From: Pseudeuparius sepicola
Lineage: Eukaryota > Arthropoda > Insecta > Coleoptera > Anthribidae
Assembly: GCA_963920635.1 (NCBI GenBank)
Contig: OY987307.1
Location: 17,933,735 to 17,997,734 of the forward strand
Length of the DNA stretch: 64,000 nucleotides
Reading direction: 5' to 3'
Below are positions 10,352-23,155 of the stretch, piece by piece. Below the pieces are notes generated by a model that was not told the DNA's origin, did no database searches, and was given only the letters and a program-made list of their open reading frames with translations. A program made the position numbers and the translations under genes. The stretch's first letter is position 1; every line of letters starts with the position of its first letter.

Positions 10352-13300
10352 GTTCAACGCATACGTAGGGCTTGCAGAGTGTCTTCGGATCCAGTTTGAC
10401 GTCGGCAACGGCAAATTTCTTGGCCTGTTTGTGCGGAGGCAGCGCGATAACCGAATAGTCCTTATTCGGATGAAGCACGTCCTGATGGATGAACACGTAA
10501 TCCTTGATCGCCGCCCTGTACAAGCAGTACGAGCAGGCGAATCTGCATTGGGCGTGACGTATATAAATGTGCATAGGAACATGCTCCCATGGAGTCTTCA
10601 TATCGCAGTACACGCACGGCGTCATCATGCTCCCATCGACCTTGTGAGCCGACATGTGCTTCTCAAGGAAATCCCTGAAGTTCGTCGAAAAGAAACAATA
10701 GAAGTGCGGACACTTGTAGAGGTCGCTCACGTTCTGGATGAACTTCGCCATGGCCTTGCTTGTTTTTCTTGGTCTGGAGAGTTCTAGTGCAGTCATTTTC
10801 GCCTCTTTCACGACGAGCGTTGGCTGTGAGACGGTAGCATGTTTGGGGGCTATAAGAGTGAGTGGTGGAGGTTGGTGAGACGCCATTGGACTCAATTGGG
10901 GAAGCGACGAATTATCGGGTTCGTCGGGTTCGGCTAGCGACATCACATCTGCGATTTGGAATGGGAATGGATTGTCAACAGAAAACTCTAGCGTGCCGAC
11001 GGACGCCACTGGTTTATCTGTATTGGAATCTCCCTTTTCTTTATCTTCGATTTCGTTTTTAATAGAAAGATTATCGCCGCTTAGCTTGCGAATTCGCAAT
11101 ACCCTGCCTTGAGGTTTTGCAAAGTGTGCTTCTTCTAATATCAAGGTAGCGTGTTTGTTGAGAACGTGGTTGAATACGCTCTCCAGGAAAGTAATTCCTG
11201 GTAGCGCAATAACACCTTCACCGCACTTTTCGCATAAATTCGATTGGGTTACAATCTTATGGGCCGTTTGGCAATGTATTCTAAACAGGTCTTTGTCTGT
11301 TTGCTTAAATTTGCAAGAGTTCACACAGCATTCGAATTCTATGCCATCATCGTACATCGATATGCAGAGGGAATCACAAATTGTCGTTTTTTGTAGTGGC
11401 ATTCTCAAATCAGGAGAGTTAACATCTTCATCATTCGCGTCTTCTGAACTGTGAGGTTGATTATTAAGGTGACCCTGAAGTTTTTCTATCATGTTTGAGA
11501 AAAGGGCGTTGCTTTTATTTTGAGGGAAATTTAATGTAGGAGTGGGCAAATGCAGAACATCGTCAAAAATTGGTTTTTTGTTTAACACTTTAGGATCCGT
11601 GTTGACTTCCTTTGTAAATGCAGCTTTTATATAGGGCAGAGGATTTGACGAAGTTTCAGGGGGAGGCTTAGAGCTGTCTGCTATTTCGTCGTCTTTGGGT
11701 TCTTCCTTAATTGTTACATCGTCTACATCTTTTAATCGCGTACTTAATTTCTCAACAAAGTCCAGTTTTGATGTTCTCGACCCAATCGTTTTATTTAATT
11801 CGTCCATTTTCTTCAAACGTTCTTCTTCGATCTTTCTATCTTCCTGCAGTATGTCAGTCTCGCAAGTAAAGACATTTAATTTCACAGTATCATCTTTTTC
11901 CTTTTCGCTTTCTTCATCTTTCCGAGATCTATCATCTGGCAATTCATCTTCACTCGCAGAATCGTTTCCGCCGCTAATTTTATCGGTATCATTATCACTT
12001 GATTCGTCATCAGATTTGCTAACAGTTTTTGAAGGTGAAGTTTCATTCGTAGTCGAAGTTGTAGAAGTTGTTCCATCACTAGGTGTTTCCTTTACTGGTG
12101 TCTCGTCGCGAGATTTTACTTTTCCCGGTGAACGCGACTTGGGAATATTTGCCTCTTCCATAAGGTACTTCAATTTCACAGAAGCCTTTTCCTTGGCGGC
12201 GCGACCTCTGCCTTCCAAAATAACATCTGCTAATTTATTTTCCCGTAAAAGTTTTTTATCTCCATGAGAAATACCTCCAAAGTCAATTTGTTTAGGTTCA
12301 CTGATTTCACTAGCTACAACCCCAGATCTTCTAGGACGTATGTTTCTTCGACTTTGAGATTCATCGTCTGATGCCTCAGATGTAAAATCCGATGACTTTG
12401 AAAGTTGCCGTGTTCTTAATACTCTTTTTGTTTTAATCTCGGATTTTTTACTATCGAGATTCATAGTTTTAGACTTTGGTCCCGGCTTTTTATAAATTAC
12501 TTTTGGTGTGGAAACGTCGGTATCTGTGTCGCTCGGGCTTTGAATGTCTTCTTCGGGTTCTACTACTTTCTTAGTTTTTAGATTTGACTTATACTCTTGA
12601 GAAGAACTTCCTGTCTCTTCGTCAGCTATTAAAGCTGGCGCTTTTTTAGGTTTTGGGCCCGGCTTTTTTCTACCTTCTGCCTTCTTCAATATGGGCATCA
12701 ATGGTTCTTCTTTAGTACTGGTATCATCCGCCTTATTTGCGTCCTCTAATGCCGGATCTATTGTTCTTGACATATTAATTTTATATATTGTAGGTATTTC
12801 TCCCAAATGAAAAATATTTACATGCTCTTCTACGTTTTTTTCATTAAGTTGGGTATAATTGCATTCCCCGCACATATATCCAAATATTACGGGCAACGTG
12901 TAACATTTTCTTGTAGCTTTCTTTTCTTTGTCTGGATGTTCTGTTCCAAAATGTTTATGCAAAGCTTTTCCGCTGGCAGTGGTTTGGCCGCATAATCCAC
13001 AGCTGTGTCGATATTCTCCCGTATGAGTCGTAATATGCTCATAAAACATTAACGGAAAACAAGTAGTACTGAAATTGCACATCTTACAAGAATATGTGTA
13101 CTTGGAAACACCTTTAATTTTATTTTTCAATGAATTGTATATGGCGGCGTTTTCTATAGCCTCTTTCTTAGTGGCATCTGCAACCATAGGATCTAAGCGA
13201 GAACACAGCACTTCTGATAATGGGTGAATACTTTTATAATGATGAGAAATTGAAGAGCCCTTGTAGTCACACAGTTTGCAGGCCATTGGTTTACGACCTG

Positions 13301-16300
13301 TGGGATCGAGGAAATAATCTTTGTCCGGCTCTACAACGTCTGGTTGCTCTGGAGAAGCAACTGAGGATTGTTTTTCAAGTTCGTCTTTAGCGTTCTCCGA
13401 TTTTGCAGTTTTCTTTTTTGGTTTTGGAATTATGCCTGCCGCCCAACTACTACGCTTTCGTTTCTTCTTTTCTTTGGACTTTTCCCGAGATGTGGTGTCA
13501 CTAGTTTGAGATTTGTTTTCACTATCGCTCAAATCTTCGTCGGACTGATCTGAATTGCCAACCTTATTATCTTTATCATCCTCTGCACCAGATTCATTGT
13601 CCGATTCATCGCCGCTATCTTTAGTACTAGATCTTCTAATAACACTACTTCTCAGCCGTCTTTTTTGCATAACATTCTCCGGCATTTTAGAAAGAACAAC
13701 TTTAATGGTTTTCATGGCATTTACATCTGAGACTTTCTGTTTGGATTTTGGTTTGGGCCCAGGTTTCCTCCGCACTTTTTTCGATTCTTCAGTGGGGAGG
13801 GGCTCGTTTTTCATAGGAGATAAAGCGTTTGGATCATTTTTTAATAGCCTACACATTCTTTTGCCTGAAGCAGTGAGTACCCCATCTCGAATGAACATTT
13901 CTTGGATATCTTCATGCAATAAGTCTAATTCACTTCTATGTTTAGATTTTGGTTTAGGAGGTGGCGCAACTTGCCTCCTGCGTGACTTAATTCTTTCTCC
14001 GACACTTACGACAATATCACCTTCGCTTTCCATTTTTAAATCTAAAAGTTTTTCAGAATCCGTTGAAACGTCCGGCTTTTCTGATTCTGGAGGAATTTCG
14101 CTTCCTGTCACACTACTTGCTTCCTCTTCCTCGTCTTCTTTAGTCTCCCTCATGGTGGGTTGTGCATGTTCAATGGCTGGTTCTTTCTCACCTTTCTTTT
14201 CCCCTTTCTTTACTTCCTCTTCATCGGAGCTACTTTTGTCGGTTTCTTCAGTCTTAATAATCTTAGATATCTTTTGCAATTCACGGTCACTGAAACTATC
14301 AGAAAACGTTTCAATCAAAGAAAATAAAGCCGTCTTCTTGTCTCTTTTGCTGTTACTCTTGAGCAAATTCTCGAAAAAGTGCGCTAATATGTTTTGTTCG
14401 TTTGGCTCTGACTTTTTTGTTTCAGTAGTTTGATCAGGTTTTGCTAGAAGTTGTTCCTGTTTCTCCATAGAAATTTCGATTTTCTCTATATCCTCTACTG
14501 ATATTTCTGTTTGCACCTTTACAGACTGATCTGGCTTCAAAAGTTGTTCTGCATTATCAACGGGCAGTGCTGGGGTCGCTTCTGAAGATTCACACGAAGT
14601 TGCTTTATTTATGATTGAACTAGATTCAGGATCTGGCTTTTCAATACGTTCCAAAGAACCGGTCGAGGGAGGCTCAGTCACATTTGCATCTTTAAATTCT
14701 CTGGTGTGCGTAGGTATGTTATTGTCTGAAATGGACATCGGTTTAGTTGTTTCTATCTTAACAATGATATCTTCGGAATTTACGTTGTCATTTAATTTCG
14801 ACTTAAAATAGGAGATGTCTTGAACAATCTTGGAATCAATTTGGCATTCGTTAGATCCTAAATTTTCATCTTGGACAATGAGTGGTTTAGCGTCCATGAG
14901 TATTTCATTTTCAGAGGTAGCAATCTGAAGTTTAGGCATATCCTCAATATCTTGTTTAATGCTATCATTCTGGGCAGATTTATCAACTTCAGCATATATT
15001 GTTGTCTTTGGTTCTGCTGTTTTTGATTCGTTAGCTTCTTTATTCGAACTACTGCGTTTCACAGCTTCACGCTTTAACCTACGTCCACTTCTTCTAGGCC
15101 TAAATTCATCAGCATCCTCCTCTATCCCTTCGTTATCGTCATTATCAAATTCGGTTACATTGGATACTTCTCGTGATTCAGTTTTTGTTGTCGGTTGGAA
15201 CTTCACTTCCGTTTCATTTTTAGTATTTATATCGTGATCTGACTCATCGTCATCATCAATCAGATTTTTAATTTTTCTTCGCGGTTTGGTTGGCTTAGCA
15301 AGGGGTTTAGATTTAACTTTTGCGCTTTTGCTTTCTTGTTTTGATGTTTCTATATCAAGCTTATTCGATTTTATAGTGCTGCTCTCTGTTTTCTCTGAAG
15401 TACTATCAGATGGGGATTCATCACCAGAACTGACTGCATCCATTGCTACATCATCAGTAAAATCGTAATCAATGTTGGATTTTGAGTTTTCGGAAGAATC
15501 TTCTTTCTTTGTGAGCGCTTTTGGCCGTGCCGGGGGATCTGGTCTTCTAATTTTCGGAATTCTAAAAGATTGGAAACCATATCCTTTACCAGTTTTACTA
15601 TCCGGTTTACCAGAATAGAGACTGTCAAGCGGTGAAGTAAATGTCTCATCAACACGTGAAGACAATCCTTCACGTCCATCCCCCGTTTTAGAATAAACTT
15701 TGTCAAATTTTGATTCTAAACTATTTCTGCTTGGCGACCGTTTCCTCTCGGTAGTTTCTCTAGGTCGTGACAAAGACCGTTCCTTGGAGGAATTTTTATC
15801 TACGCTTCTAGCGCGGCTTTCCTTGTCTCTGTTTCGTTCTTCAAAATTATTATCGCCTCGTTTAGAGTCAATTTCTGCTCCATTGGAATCTATTCTATTC
15901 CCTCTGTGACTACTCGATGCAACTCTCGGATCTCTAGGATCGGCTTTAGCAGTCCATTTGTCTATTTTAGTTTCTTTAGCTTCTGCCCTCGGATCCCACT
16001 TATCTCTCTGACTTCTAGGATCTCTAGTATCATCTCTAGGATTCCATCTGTCTCTGGCGATCCTAGGATCTCGAGCCGGAGGACCACAGTCTCTAGCTTC
16101 TTCCTGCATTTCCCTTGAATCCCTTCGAGGGTCCCTAACGTGTTCTTTCATTTCTTGTGGCTCCCTAGGTGTTCTCGGATCCCTAGCGCCTCCTCTGAAG
16201 TCCCTCTGCGGTTCCTTCTGCTCTCTGTTAACTCTGGGATCTCGTGTCCCCTCTTTTTCTTTCATTTCCTTGTATTCTCGATAACTTCTTGGATCTCGAT

Positions 16301-18051
16301 TTCCTCTGTTATCAGTCCAATTGTGGCTGGGCTCACCCCAAGATTGGCCCGGCTCAATCCAGCCTCGATTGAAAACAGGTTTCTGTTCAAAAAATCCTAT
16401 TTGTGGCTGCAGTATTGGAGGTCCGCAATTATCATATGTGTAGTTATCTATGTATGGAGCAGCTTCGTTGCCAAACTGATTAAATCGTGATTGTTCGGGC
16501 CTATACTGAGGCCTAAATTGCGGTTCCTTCGGGACGTATTGGCGCCGAGTGAATGGCTGGTTTTGGTTAGCAAGATTCATTCTATATTGGTTCATAGCAT
16601 TGATATCAGTTTGAGGAGAAGGGAAATTTGGCCTCATTTGCATTGATTGTTCAAACATTTGTTGGTTATGTAGAAATACTGGTCTGGGTATTTGCTGTTC
16701 AAAGTTCATCATAGGTTGTCCCTGATGACTCACCCCAGCATTAAACGAAGAAGTCACTGGATTGGGCAACAGCGATGGTCTATTTGTAGACGGCATGAAC
16801 TGATTCTGAACAGGTGGAGATAGTAGCGGAGGCTTTGCAGATGGTGGTGACATTATTGTTCTTGTTGGTTCCGGCACTGGATATTGGCTAGTCAATGGCA
16901 TATTTTCATATATGTTCTGAATAGGAGCCGGAACAGGCTTGGGAATAGGAGCCGGAACAGGCTTGGGAGTGAACATGTTCTGTAAAATTGGAGGAAGTTC
17001 TACTTTTTTATCACTTGCCGGCTGTTTGTTTTCCATCGTAAGTCTAACTAGACTTGCCGGCGGAGGTGTCGGTTCCGGTACATTAGTAATTAAGTTTGGG
17101 ATCTTTACAGGGGACAGTTTCATATTTTTGTCGATAATTTCGACAACTTCTTTATCCACTTCAGATGAGTCTATGCCAGTTTTCTTCGGTTTGGGATTAT
17201 ATTTGTCGGCCAGTCTCTTAAAAGCTTGCGAGGGTGGAGACGTCTGAGAACCGAAGTGATCATTTGTTAGATCTATCTCTACTGTGTCGTTAGCGCCTGG
17301 AAGTTGATTAGCATGAACTGCCGCTTTCTGAATAGCCGGTTTATCTTCAACTTTTTGTACATCTGCCTTATTCTTAATTTTAATTTCTTCAATGGGCTTT
17401 TCTATATTTCTCGTTTTGTCACAATCGGTATCTGACAAATTCTTCACTTCCTCTTTATTTTCATTATTGTCGTCGGTCATCTTTCTTATTATCTCTTCTG
17501 TTTTGGTGCCTTTAATATGTTTTTCTATTGACAATTTATTTTCTTCTTCCTCCTTTTTCTTCCTTTCTTCTTCTTTTTTCATTTTTTTCTTCTCGTTCAG
17601 TAATTTGTTGTTAATGTCCGACAGTGTCTCTTCAAATATTAAGCTGTCGCTTTTTAAAATTTTTGACTTTAATGTATCTTTAGGTGGTTTTTCTTTTACG
17701 TCTTTTATTTTATTTTTTTCGGGTGATTTGACCTTTTTACTAGAAGACTTTAATTTTGTAGGAGACATCGCTTTATTTATTTCTTCCACTTTCAACTGCA
17801 ACGATATCTGATCTCTTAATTCGTTTAATTGCGAAATTGACGCACTTGATAATTTTGCCGAGTTAATTTTATCTTGAACGTCATCCTCTAGCGTTTTCAG
17901 ATCGTCCAAGCTAATAGGCGGCTTAGAAGGATCGGGCACTCTAATATTAATCGCTTCTTTTTTTTGCTTTGCTTTGGCTAAACTTTCAGCTGCGCTGCTG
18001 TAAATGTCAATTTTGGGAGGATAACTATCTCGTGAGCTGGTATGTCCCGAC
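10352..18051 (-). CDS. Giant 7.7-kb exon of a large nuclear C2H2 zinc-finger protein (exon 4)
   Basis: One uninterrupted 7,700-bp exon encodes about residues 117-2683 of the predicted protein. It opens at an acceptor (TTGTTCCAG, 18051) with SGHTSSRDSYPPKIDIYSSA and closes in phase 1 at GTAAGT (donor 10351). Layout by residue: about 155-450 Lys/Glu-rich with probable coiled coil; 450-690 Pro/Gln/Asn-rich; 690-830 at least seven RDPR repeats; then a long acidic Ser/Glu region; KPGPKPK AT-hook-like motifs near 1550, 1915 and 1975. C2H2-type fingers lie near 1700-1725, 1765-1850, 2350-2400 and 2560-2640. Many have atypical spacing and end in 'HP' rather than a TGEKP linker. Known of such families: nuclear DNA- or chromatin-binding roles. 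Inferred: a transcription or chromatin regulator. No orthologue is named. The open frame past 10352 is only intron read-through. Confidence 0.9.
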
Positions 18052-19303
18052 CTGGAACAAAAACAAACTTGTTATCATTCGATTCCAAGTCAAGCATAGC
18101 ATGATAACAAAAATGATTACTCCACATTGAATATTAATACTAAACGGTATCACTCGAAGGCATTACCTATTATACTTATAGAAAGGTAAAATAAATAGGT
18201 GAGGTAAGTTTTCAAAATAGATTTATTACAAAAAACACTGGAACGTTGCCGGACAATAGTGTACACTACTCCAGCAACTACAAAATTAATTGCTTATTTT
18301 TCCACAAACCTAATTTTTGTTTGTGAGGCATTATGATGCGTATATTCTAACGGATTCTTCATATGGAAAAGTGAGTCTTAATTTGTTCGCAAACTATATG
18401 TTTTGGTAAGATTTCAGTCAAGTTGCCATGTGTTTTAAAATAAATAAAAAAATACTCAAAAAAACATATGCCCACGGTAGGATGGACTAATAAGATTAGG
18501 TCTAGTAGTTCTAATGATGTAGTTTTTCTCGGTGTTCATTATAAAGTTTTTGTAATTTTATTTCTTTCCCAAGGTACCTCACAAACTTAAAATAAACTTG
18601 TAGTCCTAGATAAAAACTCTTTAAAAAAAGACCTGACTGAAGCTACCTGCTTAATAATTTAAAATTTTCGAAATAAGATTTGTTTTGAACTACCTACTTA
18701 TACGTAATGCCCACGTAATAGGAATAGTAGGATTACTAAAGGTGATACAGGAAAAATCTGGTTTCAATTATTGGGACTACTACAGGCGGCCGCATTACCT
18801 TTAATTGACACATCTGAAGAACCACATTATGTAAGTTAGAAAAGTTAAAAATTGTGAATTATGATGGGAAATATTTTGCTTCCTTTAGAATCTATGGCAC
18901 TGGCATGTCACATAAAACCCGATGGCAGTTGAACACTGACATATAACATAACCTTGTATCAGCCCCCTTGTGGTCTCCTTGGAGTCAACAGAAAACAAAC
19001 TTCCCCTCAAGGCTTCACTTTTCCTATGTCATAGACTGTGACATGCTGGGTACCCTTATTTTAAAGAGTCCCTGGTTTAGATTAAGGGACAGGTAAGGAA
19101 AATAAAAAGTTTATTCCTTTATTATCGTGTTTACCTGTTCCTAAAACCAACCGAACCATTTTGTAAAAATATTAAATTTTGAGACACTAATATAACAAAC
19201 TATTTGATATTTATAATAATGTTGACAATACAAATTCACATAGAGAATTGTATTTATTAAAATAATGATACAATTAAAAATATAAAGGATCGTCTTCGGA
19301 AAA
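18052..19303. other. Intron 3 edge next to the giant exon, no gene
   Basis: No coding pattern. A short piece at 19050-19076 (ACCCTTATTTTAAAGAGTCC) resembles one at 1475-1500, hinting at a shared MITE family. Confidence 0.35.
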
Positions 19304-20200
19304 TTAGGAAGTGTCGTCATTTTCTAACGCAATAATAAGAGGCTCAATTTCCAGAGTGTCTTCAATCAATTCATCTAGATTCCACATTTTATTTTCTTCC
19401 GCAATAACATGTTGTATCGCATTTCGCCATCTTTCTGCAGTAATAATGTTCAGTGAATTGATCATCAGCTGCCGTACATCCTTAAGCTTATAAGTAGTGT
19501 TATGTCTTGCAACATGTCGTTTCATTTGGGCCCATATAAGCTCTATGGGGTTAAACTCGCAATGGTATGGGGGCAGGCGTTGCACAATTATGCCACGTTC
19601 TTTTTCCATTTCGTCGACTACGTACTTCTTAAATCCTGACCTATGTTGCCTGGCTGTGTTTAAAAGTTCTTTTTTGACCATTCTTTCGTCAAATTGCAGC
19701 CCCTTCTCGTTTAGCCATTCAATAATATTCGCTTTTCTCTAAGAACTCGTTGGAAGCTTCTCCACTAGTCTAGAATGATAACTTGCATTATCAATTACAA
19801 GTATGGAATTATTGGGTATCCGCTCTATCATTTGCTGAAAATATTCTTCAAATACCTACATCGGCCGTCATTTCCTCGTGTTAATCTCTGGTAGAATAGA
19901 CTTTCGGTTTTGTTTCTCCCAGCGAAAATTCACGTTCTTAAGGACTGTCCATAATATGGTTCTTCTCACTTCGGGCAGGTCGTTGTCTTCACTCACAGCA
20001 AGATTTTATTTAATGTTGGTTGCTCTTTTTCGAAATAAAACTTGTGAACTATTCTTCTTATATGGCATACTGGCATACTTAGCATCGCTGTCGATTTGCG
20101 TTGGCTTCTTCCCTGGTTTTTTCTTAGCTTCATTAAATTCACCTGTCTTCTTTCTTTCAGAAATCTATAAATGGTCCAACTCCAGTCATATTCGAGCATT
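19304..20200 (-). pseudogene. IS630/Tc1-group DDE transposase remnant
   Basis: The helix-turn-helix part is readable upstream (EKEQPTLNKILLAVSEDNDL, RTILWTVLKNVNFRWEKQNR, about 19900-20100). The catalytic core follows with SILVIDNASYHSR (second Asp) near 19790 and PPYHCEFNPIELIWAQMKRH (third acidic residue, Glu) near 19540, and the C terminus to 19304. An in-frame TAG near 19738 and stops near 19860 break it. Known role: cut-and-paste transposase. It lies in intron 3, in the same orientation as the host gene. Confidence 0.7.
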
Positions 20201-20647
20201 CCACAACTACTTATGCTGCGAATAGTGCTGGAGGGCTGCTTATTTACCAGTGCATCGTGAACATTTAAAGCTATCAGCGTTGCGAACAGTTCTTAACAAA
20301 ATTCCTTTTCCTTTCGCTTTCATTTTTTCTCTTGCATAAAAATGGCTTTTGCAAACCTGGTTCGAGGGTCTTGGTATAAAACATGAACTCGAAGCCATAC
20401 TACTGTACGGCCAATCGACAAATGAATATTTCACCTTTATGATTATTCCATTTATAATAATTTTAGGCAAATAGGTGTAACTGCCTACAATTTTAAGTCT
20501 AATAATTAATATAAAAGTAATAAAAGGCACATAATTAGGGTTTTAATAATTGCCTGTATTAAAATTGCCAGTAATTAGGATAATTACCTAAATCCTAAAT
20601 ATTATACATAATTGCCTCAAAAAGGGCATTAATATTGTAATCTAATA

Positions 20648-20820
20648 AAGATAACTTCTTACTTTTATTTTCAATGTGTAAACAGGAAAATTATCCGTGA
20701 AAAGATGGTTGTTTTCTAAAGAGATTTTGACAATAAAAAACAAAATTCAGCATACGCTACTCATTTGATAGACGACAACCATATTTTTTTCTATTTTACA
20801 CATTGAAAATAAAAGAGAAT
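20648..20820. repeat. Short inverted repeat
   Basis: TTTTATTTTCAATGTGTAAA at about 20660 recurs inverted (TTTACACATTGAAAATAAAA) at about 20795. It is probably a small MITE. Next to it, 20820-21070 is GC-richer with open frames on both strands but no recognisable protein. Confidence 0.45.
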
Positions 20821-21611
20821 AACGCCGCCTATGGTATACGATCATTTTATGGCCCTGGAACCTCCTCTGTGCTATCAATGCCTTTTGAACACAGTATAGT
20901 AATATCCCAACGGCACCACTACACGCACTATTCTTGTAAGTTTTTTGTAAAATCAATTGACGGGGGGCGACAGGCCACGCGGCGTGGACCCGAAAGCCTC
21001 GTTGCCAGTTTTCTCTACTTCGGGGCTTTTCTGGAGTCGGCTGTGGTCTACAGTGTGTCTGGTACGTAAGTGTCAAATTATTTGAATGAAGTTTTTTTAA
21101 CGACCCTTCACGACCGCCAATAATATCAGCCAATGAGTCAGTTAGCAGTTACTTAGCACAGTTAAGAGTACCTCATTAATAATATAATTAAAAATACATT
21201 TATATGTGTGTACATCCAGAGCAAGCAATCGAGTGATATTTTTTAAATTTGTACATAATTTAAAGGCAAGAAATTTTTATTTCAACCTTACTTATTAAAA
21301 GTAGACGGTATTCGCAAAAAAAAACTAAGAACCTCATTTCAGATGACAATTTCCAAGATGGCGGTTTGAGTACAAACTTGTTGGTGGTGAATTTACAGAA
21401 TTTCAAGAGATCACAGAGTATATTCTACGTAAGAGTATACAAATTTCCTTGCTTGTACGACTTTTTTAAATGGATTATTTTCAGCGTAGTATGATTAGAC
21501 TATATATTAGCTTACTGCTAAACTCATAATGTGTCCCGTATATAAATTTTCGTGCTTTGGAAAGCCCAAAACGAATACAAGTTCACCGCCTGCCCTCAAG
21601 CAAAGAAAACC

Positions 21612-22163
21612 TACAGATCATACAAAATTTGAAGGCGGAGAATTCTAGGAAGTAGTTTGTAAATAATACCCAGAAAACCCACATGCACTGGCTCATTTCA
21701 CACAGCAGCGTAACAATTGGAAAATACTGTGTTATGTTATCAAAGCCAAAGACAAGTACCAACAAAATGAAATTAATATAGACATAATCACTGAACAGCT
21801 AATTATTACTAATTCCGAAAGTGACTCCTCCGATGACGATGTTAGTGAATATGCATCAGATTGACAAATATTTATTACTAATTCCGAAAGTGACTCCTCC
21901 GATGACGATGTTAGTGAATATGCATCAGATTGACAAATATTACCTATTGTAATTGTAATATACTTAATAGTTGCGTAAGATAATAAATATATTATTTATT
22001 GCTAATAATTATTTAAATTACTTTTTAATAAAATTCATCACTCGTAATTTATTTCTGTGCAATTATACTCTCCAAGCACGCCACTGAAATCTGTATTAAT
22101 ATTTACGATTTCCTACAAATCTATTCTAGGAATTCTCCGCCTTCAAATTTTGTATGACCTGTA
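21612..22163 (+). mobile_element. Short non-autonomous element with ~40-bp inverted ends
   Basis: CTACAGATCATACAAAATTT followed by GAAGGCGGAGAATTCTAGGAA at the left is mirrored near 22120-22163 with few differences. It encloses the 3' end of a transposase gene and so looks like a deletion derivative of an IS630-like DDE element. Confidence 0.55.
21680..21864 (+). pseudogene. C-terminal tail of an IS630-like DDE transposase
   Basis: The frame reads NNWKILCYVIKAKDKYQQNE and ends IITNSESDSSDDDVSEYASD with a stop. The pattern 'W...C..V.K....Y' plus an acidic Ser/Asp tail matches the end of the same transposase family as the remnant at 19304-20200. The last 60 or so bases are tandemly duplicated (21805-21873, 21874-21942), so a second copy of the acidic tail lies beyond the stop. 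Everything upstream is missing. Confidence 0.5.
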
Positions 22164-23147
22164 GTTATAGATACTTCAAGTTATTATTACGATTTGACTT
22201 ACAGTCTAGTATACAACTAAGTTCTAGCTTCCCTCGACGGTTCTAGGCATCTTGTAGCTTCAAATTGTAGAAGGAATCAATAACTTCTTTCGCTTCTTCA
22301 CTTCGAACTTTTACAAATGTTTCAGTTTTGCACAAGCAAAACCAATTTATATAAAAAAGCTGTCGCCAGCACTTCGGGCAGTCTGTGTCCACTCAGGGAC
22401 ACCCTCCCTCATCGTAGCAATCTCGCGTCGATACCACTACCCGCACTATACAAACTAATAGGGTACTTTTTTACAAACTTGATAAAACAATTCTCAAACC
22501 CTTGCCTAAGACCCTACGATTATTTCTAAAAAAAAGTATATTAAGTAATAAACAAGTTTTTAGACTTTCTTCAAAATTGTGCGGGAAAATACTTATGACA
22601 AGTGTTTTATAAAGGCTATTTGGCAACATGGCGATATCACTGAAGTGTTCGAAGATATACCCTTATTCTAACCTCAAACCGCCAGTCTTAGGATGCCCCG
22701 TGAAAGGTTGGGTCTAGGTACGGAATTCGGACTCAGTACTTCTAAGCACTATGACGCCTTTATAAAAGCGTCTTCAAGATGGTCCCTAGCCCCAAGTTCT
22801 CTGTTTATTAATAACTCATAAAACTTTACTATTACTACAACATACAAACCTTTGCAGATTTATCCACGAATTTCGGTAACGTTATTAGACGAATAATTGG
22901 AAAAAAATTGTGAAAGCATCCAATTTCGGCAAATTATTGGATTGCCCTTTTACGTAATCCTTATTCACGATAACTTACACTACACAACTAACAACACGGT
23001 AACTACACAAACAATATAATAATAAATAACAACAATCAAACAAAACATATATAATGTTTTGATTGAGCGGCATACGGAATGACATAACGGGATGTCACGT
23101 GCCGCGGCTTTCAATAACATATCAGAAAACCATACTTGTGTTAGATG
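22164..23147. other. Intron 3 stretch without recognisable element
   Basis: Random frames only. AT-rich, with an AATAATAACAACAATC stretch near 23020 and a short GC-rich piece near 23080-23110 (CGGGATGTCACGTGCCGCGG). Confidence 0.35.
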
Positions 23148-23155
23148 TGTATATG

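Noticed and set aside
11695..17811. Many long plus-strand open frames opposite the giant exon (for example 13555-14433, 11695-12267, 17392-17811)
   Set aside because: They are Ser/Leu/Phe-rich antisense shadows of Lys/Glu/Asp/Ser-rich coding sequence; they lack independent signals and conserved motifs.
17937..17939. Treating the GTG at 17939 as the start of the large protein
   Set aside because: The frame is open further upstream to an acceptor at 18052 and connects in phase to exons with a real ATG; GTG starts are not expected in insect nuclear genes.
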